Assembly: GCA_023630585.1 (NCBI GenBank)
Contig: CM042562.1
Coordinates: 5,085,684-5,149,683 of the forward strand
Length of the DNA: 64,000 bases
From: Cranoglanis bouderius
Taxonomy: Eukaryota > Chordata > Actinopteri > Siluriformes > Cranoglanididae
Direction: 5' to 3'
Position numbers and translations under genes: made by a program. Position 1 is the stretch's first letter. Each line of letters begins with the position of its first letter. This document shows, piece after piece, positions 1-11,977 of this stretch. A model generated the notes under the pieces. That model saw nothing but the letters and a program-made list of their open reading frames with translations. It was not told the DNA's origin and searched no databases.

Positions 1-39
1 AATACCATAACAGAGGTTATGTTGTATGTAATTGTTTTG

Positions 40-594
40 TACGACAGTGTTTTAGTGCCACATAAAAATATAAAATAAAATAAGATTATGAGAATAAAGT
101 CGTAATTATTTTGAGAATAAAATCAAAATTACGAGAATAAAATCAAAATTATGAGAATAAAATCGTAGCAATATAAGATTAAATTCCTAATATTTTGAGA
201 ATAAAGTCAAAATTACACCGTGGTAAAGTTGGTTTTATACTGGACATTTGCAGATTCGAGATTCGCTCTTCAATTTCTCAATAAATAAACACACAAAAAG
301 GACAAATGTGTATTAAAAAGTATATTCAGTTGTACTTTGTTATAAAATACACATTTTGTCATTTTTGTGTGTTTATTTCTTGAGAAATAGAAGAGCAAAC
401 CTCAAATCTGCGAATGTCCAATATAGAAACAACTTTACTGTGGTGTAATTTTGACTTCATTCTCCAAAAATTACGACTTCAATCTCACAATGCTACGACT
501 TTATTCTAGTCATTTAGACTTTATTCTCAAAAATTACGACTTTATTCTCGTAATCTTAATTTATTTTTTTACGTGGCACTAAAACGCCGTCGTA
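40..594. mobile_element. Fold-back (MITE-like) DNA transposon, 555 bp
   Basis: The whole segment is a long imperfect inverted repeat: the left arm starts TACGACAGTGTTTTAGTGCC and the right arm ends with its near reverse complement. Each arm holds diverged copies of a roughly 20-bp unit around GAGAATAAA(G/A)TC. The inner arms (about 215-310 and 345-445) also pair. GTTTTG flanks both ends (34-39 and 595-600), a likely 6-bp target-site duplication. There is no coding capacity. The superfamily is not certain. Confidence 0.75.
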
Positions 595-1215
595 GTTTTG
601 TTTTCCATTTTGTTATAACCAAATCTATGTCCTTGCTCTCAGTGCTCTCTATGTATAAGGATCAGATTTTTTCAACATTTAAGGCTGCTTGTTAATACAT
701 CTGATTGAAATAGTTGGACTCACTACAACTATACTTGCTCACTAAAGACACTGGGAACTGTCTCACTGTAACATAATAGATTGTGTAGGATCTACTGCAG
801 CTCTTGTAGCACTATGTATATGATGTCTCCCAGCATTTGGAAAAAACTTTTGTGTCTGGCAGATCTGTGGGTCTGACATCCGGCACCTCTATGATGTTTT
901 GTCTGTGGATGTTAGGATGTGTGGACAGATAAAGTGCTGAGCAGGATTCTGACTGATCATGGCTAGATCATACCAGAGCAAATAACAGACATTCATGGTA
1001 GATGTGTCAGGCTGGATGTGTGTCATATTCATCAGTGACTCAGTTGCTGTATAAAACATCATGTTCGTACAGGACAGTCATCAGCTTTGCTCATACACAT
1101 GGAGAAAACTGAGTTTTCTGGGTATGAATAGCAGTGCAAGTTTAAACAGGGAGAAGTTAACTGAGAAGACCTACCCTGCCTTAGGAACACGAGAAAACAG
1201 AAAAGCCAGCAATGC

Positions 1216-1247
<32 letters not shown>

Positions 1248-1467
1248 AAAAGCCAATCAAATAGAGTAGCTTGTTAAGCGGGGGAAAAAACAGACAGTAA
1301 CTCAAACTCCATAAATTTGAACAGCAAGATAATTCCTAAAATTCTAATCAGAATTATTTTACATGATGGTTATACTGAATTCAGAACTATTTAAGAACAT
1401 AATAGTTTAATAATAGTTTTGCGTATCGACAGAAATGATTTACTTCATGTTGCATATTATAAATATA

Positions 1468-1857
1468 CAGTACTGTGCAAAAGTTTTAGGCACCCTATTC
1501 TTTTAGTACAAAGTTTGTTATAGATGTTTGATTTTATGACTCCTACATGATCAAGTCAATACAAAAAACATTTTAGATTCCCAAACATTAGTTTTGCTGC
1601 AAAAATAAGAAGCAAGTGCGACAGTTGAAGTCTCCAGAAGAACTGTGGCTGGTTCTGCAAGATGCTCAATTAAAAACTTACCAGCTAATTTCCTTATAAA
1701 ACTGCACACATTGTAATAGACTACTATTTTTATTTTTTTGTCACACCAAATATTGAATCATTTTTTAAAATGTAGAAACATTTAATTTTATTATTTTGAA
1801 GGCATCTTTGCTCTACAGCATTTCTTTGCATGTGCCTAAAACTTTTGCGCAGGACTG
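1468..1857. mobile_element. Internally deleted Tc1-like element (about 390 bp)
   Basis: The terminal inverted repeats begin CAGTACTGTGCAAAAG (right copy CAGTCCTGCGCAAAAG), and TA flanks both ends (1466-1467, 1858-1859), as expected for Tc1/mariner. The interior around 1620-1715 keeps a remnant of the transposase C-terminus resembling the SPEELWLVLQDA region of the larger element next to it. It is a non-autonomous relative of the element at 1878-4393, only about 20 bp away. Confidence 0.85.
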
Positions 1858-2716
1858 TATATTTCTATAAAAGTATACAGTACTGTGCAAAAGTTTTAGG
1901 CAGGTGTGAAAAAATGCTGTAAAGTAAGAATGCTTTCAAAAATAGACATTTTAATAGTTTCTATTTATCAGTTAACAAAATGCAAAGTGAGTGAACAGAA
2001 GAAAAATCTACATCAAATTAATATGTGGTGTGACCACCCTCTCCCTTCAAAACAGCATCAGTTCTTCAGTTCTTCTAGGCACACAGTTTTTGAAGGAACT
2101 CAGCAGGTAGGTTGGCCCAAACATCTTGGATAACTACCCACAGTTCTTCTGTGGATTTAGGCAGCCTCAGTTGCTTCTCGCTCTTCATGTAATCCCAGAC
2201 AGACTCGATGATGTTGAGATCAGGGCTCTGTGGGGGCCATACCATCACTTCAAGGACTCCTTTTTCTTCTTTATGCTGAAGATAGTTCTTAATGACTTTT
2301 GCTGTATGTTTGGGGTCATTGTCATACTGCAGAATAAATTTGGGGCCAATCAGATGCCTCCCTGATGGTACTGCATGATGGATAAGTATCTGTCTGTACT
2401 TCTCAGCATTGAGGAGACCATTAATTCTGACCAAATCCCCAACTCCATTTGCAGAAATGCAACCCCAAACTTGCAAGAAACCTCCACCATGCTTCACTGT
2501 TGCCTGCAGGCACTCATTCGTGTACCGCTCTCCAGCCCTTCGGCAAACAAACTGCCTTCTGCTACAGCCAAATATGTCAAATTTTGACTCATCAATCCAG
2601 AGCACCTGCTGCCATTTTTCTGCACCCCAGTTCCTGTGTTTTCATGCATAGTTGAGTCGCTTGGCCTTGTTTCCACATCAGAGGTATGGCTTTTTGGCCG
2701 CAAGTCTTCTATGAAG

Positions 2717-3637
2717 TAGAGATGCACTGATGAAATTTTTTTGTCCGATTCCGATTTCCAATTTTTTTGTGAGTGTGACCTGCCAATATCGATTTTTGCC
2801 GATTCCGATTTTCTTTCCAAGAACTATAATTGACAGCATATACAAACAAAAATCTACTTTTGTTCAATGCAAAATTTTATTTTCATAATAAAAGAATTAT
2901 TAAACATTACAATTTCCCCCAAACTGCACTAAGTTACAGGATCTTCTCTCACTTAAACAACTCTCAAAATAAAGTGCTCTGTGACTGGAAAGAGGTCGAA
3001 ATAACAATTAACTGAAAATGAACTGCTTTATATAACAAAACAGATATCATTTTCCACTATGTTTATAAATTTACCTTTTTCTCTTTTTTACTCGTCTCAT
3101 AAAAGTCCAAAGATTACAAGCCTATGAACAAAACTGAAGTGTACAATACTGTTCCAAATATTAATAGGTGCAGTGGATAATAATTAAATAACAAGGCACC
3201 TTTTCTTTGTTGCCAGCATATGTATACTTGAGCATTAATGGCAAGTTTTTCTTCACAAACAGAAGCATCTCTGCCTTGTCACCTGATAATCGGTTTCTCC
3301 TTTCATCTATCACATGTCCAGCCAAGCTAAACAAGCGATCACTTTCAACACTTGTACATGGAGCAGAGAGGTATTGGCTCGGGTAAGTAGAGCAAGCGCA
3401 GGGAAACGATCTTTGTTGATCCTCCAGTAGGTCAATGGGTTTTCGCGTTTTTACCTACGACATGATTACATTCGGCTGTGAGCGTGACTGTGACGTTATT
3501 GCCTGTGCCGCTGGCAACAACACGGACCGGCTTGGAATCGGAAAGACCTGAGACTGACCGGACAGTCACCGGTCTGGGCCGAGCATGCAGAAAATCGGCT
3601 GATTCCGGTCCTTGGCCGGTCGATCGGTGCATCTCTA
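2717..3637 (-). mobile_element. hAT-family element nested in the Tc1 element (921 bp)
   Basis: The ends are TAGAGATGCACTGAT and ATCGGTGCATCTCTA, inverted repeats of about 15 bp with one mismatch. The exact 8-bp direct repeat CTATGAAG at 2709-2716 and 3638-3645 is the target-site duplication typical of hAT. The interior is mostly non-coding, with a short hAT transposase remnant on the minus strand, so the element is internally deleted and non-autonomous. Confidence 0.93.
3182..3428 (-). pseudogene. hAT transposase C-terminal (dimerisation) remnant
   Basis: In minus-strand translation a segment reads INKDRFPALALLTRA, then after a one-base frame change SAPCTSVESDRLFSLAG, ERRNRLSGDKAEMLLF and KKNLPL. 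This matches the signature of the hAT C-terminal dimerisation domain (FP-x-L, P-x-TSV-x-S-x-R-x-FS-x-AG, RR-x-x-L, NL). The upstream catalytic part is absent. It resembles transposases related to ZBED proteins. Confidence 0.8.
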
Positions 3638-4416
3638 CTATGAAGGCCACTTCTGACCAGACTTCTCCAGACAGTAGATGGGTGTACCAGGGTCCCACTG
3701 ATTTCTACCAGGTCTGAGCTGATGGCACTGCTGGACATCTTCAGATTGTGAACTGAAGTAAGCCTGATGTGTCTTTCATCTGATGCAGTAAGTTTCCTTG
3801 GCCAAGCACTGCGTCTACGGTCCTCAACATTGCCCGTTTCTTTGTGCTTCTTCAAAAGAGCTTGGACAGCACATCTGGAAACCCCTGTCTGCCTTGAAAT
3901 TTCTGCCTGGGAGAGACCTTGCTGATGCAGTAAAACTACCTTCTGCCTTGTTGCTGTGCTCAGTCTTGTCATGGTGTAAGACCTTTGACAGTAAACTGTC
4001 TTCAGCAACCTCACCTTTTTAGCTGAGTTTGGCTGTTCCTCACCCAGTTTTATTCCTCCTACACAGCTGTTTCTGTTTCAGTTAATGATTGTGTTCCAAC
4101 CTACATATGGAATTGATGATCATTAGCACCTGTCTGGTATAATTGTTTAATCATACACCTGACTATATGCCTACAAAATCCCTGATTTTGTGCAAGTGTA
4201 CCTAGAAGAACTGATGCTGTTTTGAAGGCAAAGGGTGGTCACACCAAATATTGATTTGATGTAGATTTTTCTTCTGTTCACTCACTTTGCATTTTGTTAA
4301 TTGATAAATATAAACTATTAACATGTCTATTTTGAAAGCATTCTTACTTTACAGCATTTTTTCACACCTGCCTAAAACTTTTGCACAGTACTGTGCATCT
4401 CAATAAATAAATAACA

Positions 4417-4928
4417 CACTACATGGCAAAAGGTTTGTGGACACCTGACCATCACACCCATATGTGATTCTTCCCCAAACCGTTTCCACAAAGTTGGATG
4501 CACACAGAATGTCTTTGAATGCTGTAACATTACAATTTCCCTTCGCTGAGCCTCAGGGGCTCAAACATGATGCAGAATGACAATGCCACTGTGCACAAAG
4601 CGAGGTCCATGAAGACACAGTTTGCCAAAGTTGGAGTGGAAGAACTTGAGTGGCCTGCACAGAGCCTTACCTCAACCCCACTGAACACCTTTGGGATGAA
4701 CTGGTATGTTGACTGCGCCCCAGGCCTCCTCACATGACATCAGTAAAGCTCTTGTGTCTGAATGAGCAAATCCACACAGCCACGATCCAAAATCTAGTGG
4801 AAAGCCTTCCCAGAAGTGTGGAGGTAATTATAGCAACAAAGGGGGACTAAATCTGGAATTTATGTTCAACAAGCACATACTGTATGGGTGTGATAGTCAG
4901 GTGTCCATAAACTTTCGCCCATACAGTG
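4417..4928. mobile_element. Tc1-derived non-autonomous element with transposase relic
   Basis: The outer sequences pair as inverted repeats: CACTACATGGCAAAAG at the left and CGCCCATACAGTG at the right. Both continue into GG-ACACCTGAC-ATCACACCCATA, the signature of a widespread fish Tc1 group. TA follows the right end. The interior (about 4540-4830) is a decayed transposase C-terminus; the plus strand shows remnants such as NPTEHLWDEL, with several stops and gaps. Confidence 0.8.
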
Positions 4929-5318
4929 TATAGTCATTTATATAGACAGAAATCTTCTGAATATGCACATAAACTACAACAGGTTCTACAGAATTATGTG
5001 CATATACTAGCTCTCATCCTAGTGGTTTGTTCAAAAAACAAACAAAAATGACAACTGTAATTCATCCTTGGTGATAACTAAAACAGAAGCCCAACTCGAG
5101 GAGGCACTAAGGCTAAGCAGCTACTCCATGCTTAGTAATTTAATTTAGAGCCCAAGTATTACTGTGCATGTGAAGATGGCCTTTGTAAACAATGCCTTGT
5201 TTATGCTCCACTGGTCAAGAGGAGAGAGTGAAGGACACTGACGTACTGGCAGCTACAGAGACCTTACAGAGAAAAGAGCTCAGTGGCATATGGTCCCACT
5301 GACAGAGTGGTAGAGCAC

Positions 5319-5320
<2 letters not shown>

Positions 5321-5378
<58 letters not shown>
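5321..5378. repeat. (TG)n microsatellite
   Basis: Uninterrupted TG dinucleotide tract of about 29 repeats. The rest of 4930-6020 holds nothing else that could be supported. Confidence 0.98.
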
Positions 5379-5382
<4 letters not shown>

Positions 5383-6021
5383 CACCCATAAATGTTTGTG
5401 CATGAATGTGTTGAGCAGTCAAAAGAATGATTAACACCTATATATAAAAAAAAAATAACAACAGAAGGTGAGTGCAAGAAAGAGTGTAATCCAGATTAAA
5501 TGTGCTTTGAAGCCTAGCGGTGAAGACATCAGGAGATCAGGAAGCTTTTGTCAAAAGACACCTGCATGTAGACAGACAAGTAGCAAGCCTGAGAGAGAGA
5601 GGGAGGGAAATTAGAGAAAGCCTCTTTGCCCTGCTTTGCACTAGAGATCTCCTTTGAGATCTAACAATAACTGACAATTCCTATTTAAATACAGTATCAT
5701 TGCTCCTGAAATTCAGTCAACACACAAAAGTTAATACAAGGGCAAAGTGTAAAGATAGATCAGTGTACAAATAAAGAATGACAAACAATAATGATGATAA
5801 ATGCACAGGATGGTGCAGGATGTGCTGTGACATTTGATGGATTTGATGGATAATGATTTATCAGACACTTATCAGAAAAAAAAAGTGTTATTCTATAAGG
5901 AAACCAATGGGACTGCAGAAATTAAATGAGGAGTAGTAGAGTAAATCAAACAGAGTGTACTGGAAGTAACATCAAGCTCTGGGGTGACAGGTGAAAAGGA
6001 AGGAACTGGTGGCTCTTGGCA

Positions 6022-6135
6022 GGGCAGTGGTAGCTCAGTGGTTGAGGCACTAGACTTCTAAGGCTTTGAGTTCAAATCCCAGCACTGCCAAGCCCTTAAC
6101 CCTCAACTGCTCAGTTGTATGTTCTGTAAGTGAGT
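6022..6135 (+). repeat. tRNA-derived SINE, partial
   Basis: A box-A-like segment (TAGCTCAGTGGTTGAG) is followed about 25 bp later by a box-B-like GAGTTCAAATCCC, then AGCACTGCCAAGCCCTTAACC and CTCAACTGCTCAG. The same body occurs at 15165-15352 and 63213-63405. The 3' tail (CTCTGGATAAGGGCGTCTGCC) of the other copies is missing here, so this copy is truncated. Confidence 0.85.
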
Positions 6136-6483
6136 TTTACTGAGACAAATAATGAGTCTGTCTCTTGCCAATTGGCAGAAGGGTGAAAGAGTCAGTGAAA
6201 TGACAGACAGCTTTACAAACACAGGCCTCATGCTCTCTCCACCAGTGTGTCTATTCTGAGAGTTAACTGTGTGCACACACACACAAGGACAAAGACACAG
6301 CTGTGCTGTCAGTGATGCCTCTGGCCCTTAGTATTGTGTGATGTAACATCACTGAATGCAGGGATCTAGATAATATTTGACTTGTAAGGTTTCAAAGTAT
6401 GTTGTGTGTAAGTATGCTGTCCAGAGCCTTTGTAGATTTCACAAAATTGTTTAGATGTAAAGTACACATTTAAATGATTTGTA

Positions 6484-6516
6484 AACAAACAAGCAAACAA
6501 ACAAACAAACAAACAA
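6484..6516. repeat. (AAAC)n tetranucleotide repeat
   Basis: About eight repeats of CAAA with one G substitution. Confidence 0.9.
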
Positions 6517-6664
6517 TATATTTAATTATGATTAATGAATACACCCTGGATCTGATGTCAGTCTAAATAAGGATGATCCTGTCTAAAATTTACCCAACAA
6601 TTTGGTGTAATATTAAATTTGAAGGACATTGAGTTTCCAGATTATTATCTTGGATTATGCAAAA

Positions 6665-6965
6665 TTATTGCCTCGCACCTCCAGGGTTGGGAGTTCAAAT
6701 CCCGCCTCCACCCTATGTACGTGGAGTTTGCACGCTCTCCCTGTGCTTCATGGGTTTCCTCCAGGTACTCTGGTTTCCTCCCCCAGTCCAAAGACATACA
6801 TTATAGACTGATTGGCATTTCCAAATTGTCCTAGGTGTGTGAATGTGTGTGCGATTGTGCCCTGTGATGGGCTGACACCCCATCCAGGGTATCTGCGGGC
6901 TAGTACCCTGAGTTCCCTGGGATAGACTCCAGGCTCCCTCGCAACCCTGTGTAGGATAAGTGGTA
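6665..6965 (+). repeat. SINE-like fish repeat (GTCCAAAGACAT core)
   Basis: It starts with a tRNA-like box B (GGGAGTTCAAATCCCGCC) and continues through a body with the landmarks CACGCTCTCCCTGTGCTTC, GGTTTCCTCC, GTCCAAAGACATACA, GCCCTGTGATGGGCTGACA and AGACTCCAGGCTCCCTCGC, ending AGGATAAGTGGTATGG. This body is a common dispersed teleost repeat. The window's last 200 bases hold another copy in reverse orientation. Confidence 0.8.
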
Positions 6966-7407
6966 TGGAAAATAGACAGATTATGCAAAAAGACTTTTTT
7001 AGCTTGCATAATTATCTAAATTACTTCATAACGCAGTCATATAATTTACTCTGCTTTGCTCATACAAAAATCCAGCACAGTTCTTTCAAGTTTCAGAAAT
7101 AGAGACGACGCCTCTCTTGCTTTTTTTTTTAGCATCTTGTTCTGCTCCTACACTTTTGCTTACTTCATTAAGAAATGACATAAAAGCTGCTTTTTTCACC
7201 AGATCCACAATTCGTGAGCAGATGTGACTGATAACGTGGGTATGCTATGATTATTAGTTACCAACTGGCCATAATGGAAATGAGCTGATTGTATTAAAGA
7301 AAGATCATTCATTAGAATTATTTTATTATTACTTTATTTATCCATGTAAATAAGTACTACAATGCAGGCACTCCAAATCTTATAGGTACCAGATCCTGTT
7401 CTGAAAT

Positions 7408-7408
<1 letters not shown>

Positions 7409-7488
<80 letters not shown>
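7409..7488. repeat. (CA)n microsatellite
   Basis: CA tract of about 40 units with two interrupting T residues. First of three dinucleotide arrays within 550 bp. Confidence 0.97.
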
Positions 7489-7490
<2 letters not shown>

Positions 7491-7612
7491 CGGCACAAAT
7501 TAAGTACTGCTTGTGAGAAAAACAAACAAAATGGCCTCATTATGATTCTTTATTTGGGTTGGTTGGTTTCTGCTGGGTTTTGTTTGTACTGCAGCTTTTA
7601 AGACAGTTCATG

Positions 7613-7614
<2 letters not shown>

Positions 7615-7679
<65 letters not shown>
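7615..7679. repeat. (TG)n microsatellite
   Basis: Uninterrupted TG tract of about 32 units, in opposite phase to the CA array 125 bp to its left, so the two could pair as an inverted repeat. Confidence 0.97.
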
Positions 7680-7680
<1 letters not shown>

Positions 7681-7856
7681 TAGCGAGCCACCACATCCTA
7701 CCTCCCACAACTCACATTCCCATTTCTAACAGCATGTGTACACTTGCAAATATTGTCACCATATGCCACCACATTGTAAGTCTTGGCCAGTAGGTGTTTC
7801 TCTGGTGTTTCTATGGGTTTGTGTTTGATTATGGGTAAAGGGTAACGTTCTAGATA

Positions 7857-7952
<96 letters not shown>
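7857..7952. repeat. Compound (TG)n(TA)n microsatellite
   Basis: About eight TG units pass into about 40 TA units. The pure TA part is self-complementary. Confidence 0.97.
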
Positions 7953-7955
<3 letters not shown>

Positions 7956-7999
7956 GGTAAAGTTCTGCATTCATTTGCATAATGATACTGCATAATGAA

Positions 8000-10420
8000 T
8001 CTCACAGCAAATTTACATATGACCATGCACCACAAGCCATGCTAAAGCACCCACATCTTCACTCTTCCACCGTTTATGTTTTCCCTCTTCAATGTTAAGT
8101 CATTCCTGTTTTCTAGCCCTGGAGAAAACATCCTCCCTTCAGACAAACCCAAACATACCTCCACATCTCTATATCTCTATTTAGATGTCTTTTAACCCTC
8201 CCAACTCTGTCTCTCTCTCTTCTTCCCTCATTCACCAGCTCTATCTCAGTCAGGCAAGAAGGGATGTGGCATACAGGCCTGAAACTTGATCTGCTGACTG
8301 CCTGCTTTTATTTATTGAACAGGACTGATTGCTTACCAACAATGAGGGACGCACTCACTGCACCTCCATTATAGCTGCAGCAAGCATGTATTCAGAGCTG
8401 GAAACGTCCTTATTGTTTTATGTTTTTGTTGTGTTTTATTATTATTATTATCTCTCTGTGTTTACTGTGCAGATATTGTGCTTACTGACAGCGTGATGCC
8501 TAGGAATGCTGCCTCCAGGAAAACGCTTTCATTTCAAAAAAACAAGTTCTAGCAGGTGGGGCAGTGTATCATTCCAGATAAATAAACCAATTTCGCTTTT
8601 ACTTCTCTACACATGACATATGGTGGAAGAAGGCAACAGCTGTTTGAAATAAAAGTTCACGATTTATGAAGTTAAAAAAAAAAAAAAAAAAGATAGGCAT
8701 AGAATCACAAAAAAAAGGCTGATATTTTTACTGGTAGATGATAAGTGGATAAAATGTCCATTTCATATATCTAGGATTTTAAAGATTTCAATCTCAATGC
8801 ATTAGGACCTTGCCATACATAGTTTAAGATCTTTAACACACTCCAGATATGTTTGGGCAGTGTTCACATTTCAGCATGTACAATCTAGAGGCTCTGAGCC
8901 ACAGACTGGAGCTGGTAAAAAAATACTCAGTAAATCTTTACCAAGAAACATGACATATACAACTGACTTAGGTACTCGCCACATTCCTCAGTTCTCCTTT
9001 TTGTTTCCCTGTTCTCTTTCTTGTATTTCCTGCAATATCTTTTCAAACCTGAAAACAAAATCGCTCTTTATATCCGTAACCTACCCTGTAGTTATTTCTC
9101 GTGCTCAAAAAACTTCATTCTTCTTCATTCCACAATTCCTCACCAACATGCTAAGTCTCTGTACTGACATCATTCAGAAGGGAAAGAGGAGTTAGTCAAG
9201 GCAGACGGGAAGTTTTGCAGGGAAATCCACAGCACATGAGTGGAGGGGTGGAGTATTTCCCCAGTGCAATCATTCTGACAGAGATGGAGGACTATGGAGC
9301 CTGAGTGGTATTTGGAAAGCTGTTTGAGCAGGCCTTAAGAGGCCTAACCAATCTTGTATAAACTCCCTATGAATTCTAATGATTCAGTGCATTTTTATTG
9401 AATTTCATTTACATGTTGTAATAAGAAAAGTGATGACTGCTAATCTTCCTGACTCACAAATCTGTAATCATGAGAGCCTGTTGCCTTCGCTCTCTCAGAT
9501 ATGGCACACAGCCACGTATGTGCAGCAGCCTCTTAATGAGGACACTGGACTTCACTTCAGACTAAAATCCCCAATGAACGTTATGCAACATTGGACTGCT
9601 TTTCTGTAAAATATGTTTGAGAAATGGAAATTGCAATCGATAAGTAATATTGGGAATACTGAGAACACTGACCTCTATGTTCCTATTTTGACTCCCATAC
9701 ATCTGCTGTCACCATGCATGAGAGTCCAGGGAACATATCTGTATTAGTCAAAAAGCTTTATTATAGTTGCTTTTTTGTTTGGACAAATCATTTAACACGA
9801 TTATGTATGTAACTGTGATTCTGTGAATAGCAGATAACCACCAGGCACAGTGAATTTTACCCAGAAATCTTCTTGCATGCATGCGTACGCAATGCAAAAC
9901 CTCAAAAAAAGTCACAATGTGATCATATGACATTGTATGTGACATAAGGAACGTCGTCACACACCCACAGTTTCCCTGAAACCTTCTTGTTGAGTTACCA
10001 CTGGATCGGTGCTGGTACTGATTAACAGAGAACCCTGATGATTTTCCGGTGTTCAAAGACCCATAGTTACATATGAAACTAGCATTGTATTTGATCCCTC
10101 TGAATATCACCCAGCTAGCACAAAGAAGAACCAACCCAACTTAGAACTAACTGGAAAGGTGGCAGCAGTGCAGATGTCCTGGAACAGCACACCTCGACAT
10201 AACGGCCAAGAGGAGTGTCCATGATAGGTGCCAGGTATGCAGCCCACATGAAGACCAAGGTGATGACATCCAGCACCCGGTTTAGACAAAGGAGCTCACA
10301 AAGATGAAATGTGGGCTCTTAAGGAAACACGGTGGATGAAGGCGCCTTGGTCCTTTCAGAAAGGTTGTGACGTTATGAGCTCCCAGCAAAACAGCACCCA
10401 CGGTGCTACAACACACTATA
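8000..10420. other. Intergenic DNA, no supported feature
   Basis: AT-rich DNA with a short poly(A) run near 8673-8690. Open frames here are short, have no domain resemblance and show no splice-site pattern. I see no gene in it. Confidence 0.6.
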
Positions 10421-10427
10421 AGCAGTC

Positions 10428-10852
10428 TGTACAGGATTTCGCAGAGTTTTTCTGTGATTGTTGTGGCCAAAAATGCTTGATTTTGCTGCAACCTTTTCCA
10501 AAATTTGCGATGCAATGTGCAGGTTTTCTTTTTATACTTTTTTTTTTGCAGAAAACTACTTGAATTGGCAAAATTGCAATTGCACAAAATTGTTTTGCAC
10601 GGTCTTCCAGAGTGATGTTTGTTGGTAAATGAGACCTTTTAGCTGTACTCACGTTTGACGGACATAAATCAAAGAGGGCTTTGACTGAATGCACGGTGTG
10701 ACGAAATCACATGGCCCAAATCTGCTGAAAATCTATGGTAAGTTTGGAAAATTGCGAGCTCCTCGGAATACTGCAGATTTTTGATTGATTTTGCTACAAT
10801 TTCTGCAATCACGAAATCGCGAAATCCTGGAGGGAGTGTATAAGGGCTCCTA
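10428..10852. repeat. Inverted-repeat DNA element (about 0.4 kb)
   Basis: The two ends are imperfect inverted repeats: the left reads CTGTACAGGATTTCGCAGAG and the reverse complement of the right carries CCAGGATTTCGCGATTTCG. Both continue with a matching stretch containing a TGATTG segment and GCAAAATCAA-type sequence. No coding capacity is visible. It looks like a MITE, but I could not fix exact ends or a target duplication. Confidence 0.55.
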
Positions 10853-11446
10853 CATATGCCTTTAGTGTAGATGGGCACTTTCTGCTGTCTAACAATCCCT
10901 GCAGGAAGGATAGTACACTAGGAATTGTACAGTGGACTAGATTCAGTATTGAAGTGATGACAAATGGACACCATTCATTTCTGCCTGAAAGTGTACAAGG
11001 TCTGTGTACTATGGCCTTCTGTGTTCAGTCCTCAGCCTGCACATCCTGACCCAGTGGACTGAATTGAAAAAGGAGAGACTGATAAGTAATGGAGTCAATG
11101 TGAGTGTGCTAACTCTTGCTCTGCAGGTGATGTGGAGCCATTTTCTACGACATCCAAACAAGAAGAGTCAAAGGTCTAGTTAAAAAAAAAACTCCAGTCT
11201 GATAAAAAAAAAAAAAAAAATTTAAAAACCCAAAAAAGTAAAGTAGTTACATAAACTCCTGAAATTCCACATCAAGCTGCGACAGAAAGAAAACATTTAC
11301 TTGGGAAAAGGTTTCGATTTTGACAAGCAACTAACATCCGATCAATGAAAATAAGAGTTCAAACAATGCTCAAATAACAAATGTGACAGAGTAGATTTTT
11401 GCTACTTGGATCAAAGAATAAGGGCTCACTTTCTTTCTACACTGTA

Positions 11447-11977
11447 CAGTACTGTGCAAAAGTTTTAGGTGCATGCAAAGAAATGCTGTAGAGCAAAGAT
11501 GCATTCAAAATAATTAAATTAAATGTTTCTACAATTTAAAAAAAAATACCGTAAAAAACAGTAAACAGTAGTAAATGAAACAAAGTCAATATCTGGTGTG
11601 AAAATAGTAAAAAAAATAGTAGTCTCTGGTACAATTTGTGCAGTTTTATAAGGAAATGAGCTGGTAAGTTTTATTGAGCATCTTGAAGAACCAGCCACAG
11701 TTCTTCTGGAGACTTTGACTTCCGCACTTGTTTCACAGCAGCCTTCATTGTGTTTTTTGTCTGAAAAGTGTCTCTTATGTAATATGCTGCTTTCTTTAAT
11801 TACAAACAAACATTTTTCTGTAACATTTAATTTTGTGCTTGAAAACTAATGTTTGGGAATCTAAAAGGTTTTTGTACTGACTTGATCATGTAGACGTCAT
11901 AAAATAAAAAATCTATAACAAAGTTTGTACTAAAAAAAAAAAAAAAATAGGGTGCCTAAACCTTTTGCACAGTACTG
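11447..11977 (-). mobile_element. Internally deleted Tc1-like element (531 bp)
   Basis: The ends CAGTACTGTGCAAAAG and CTTTTGCACAGTACTG are perfect inverted repeats flanked by TA at 11445-11446 and 11978-11979. The interior is related to the 390-bp copy at 1468-1857 but lies in the opposite orientation and keeps more of the transposase C-terminal region (about 11640-11800, minus strand). It is non-autonomous. Confidence 0.88.

Larger units (their letters stand above)
2075..3972 (-). pseudogene. Tc1 transposase pseudogene, interrupted
   Basis: The N-terminal part (3972 down to about 3646) begins MTRLSTATRQKVVLL and contains the paired helix-turn-helix segment (AEISRQTGVSRCAVQALLKK), which binds the terminal repeats. 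The reading then resumes at 2708 beyond the nested hAT insertion and runs to the stop at 2075. The catalytic DDE triad is visible in WIDESKFDIFG, LQYDNDPKHTA and SPDLNIIESVWD. Besides the insertion, two in-frame TGA codons occur between about 2640 and 2685, at places where the family normally has arginine (YLxCGNKAKR and NYAxKHRNW). Both fit CGA-to-TGA change at methylated CpG. It is dead as a gene. Confidence 0.9.
1878..4393 (-). mobile_element. Tc1-like transposon, split by a nested hAT element
   Basis: The left end is TA followed by CAGTACTGTGCAAAAG; the right end is CTTTTGCACAGTACTG. The right flanking TA appears mutated (TG follows). Between the ends lies a nearly full-length minus-strand Tc1 transposase reading frame that is interrupted at 2717-3637 by a separate transposon. 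Without the insertion and its duplicated 8 bp the element would be about 1.59 kb, the normal size for Tc1. Confidence 0.9.

Noticed and set aside
7615..7952. Cys/Val or Tyr/Ile repeat 'proteins' in dinucleotide tracts
   Set aside because: These frames are translations of (TG)n and (TA)n microsatellites; the same applies at 5321, 31541, 23521 and 18967.
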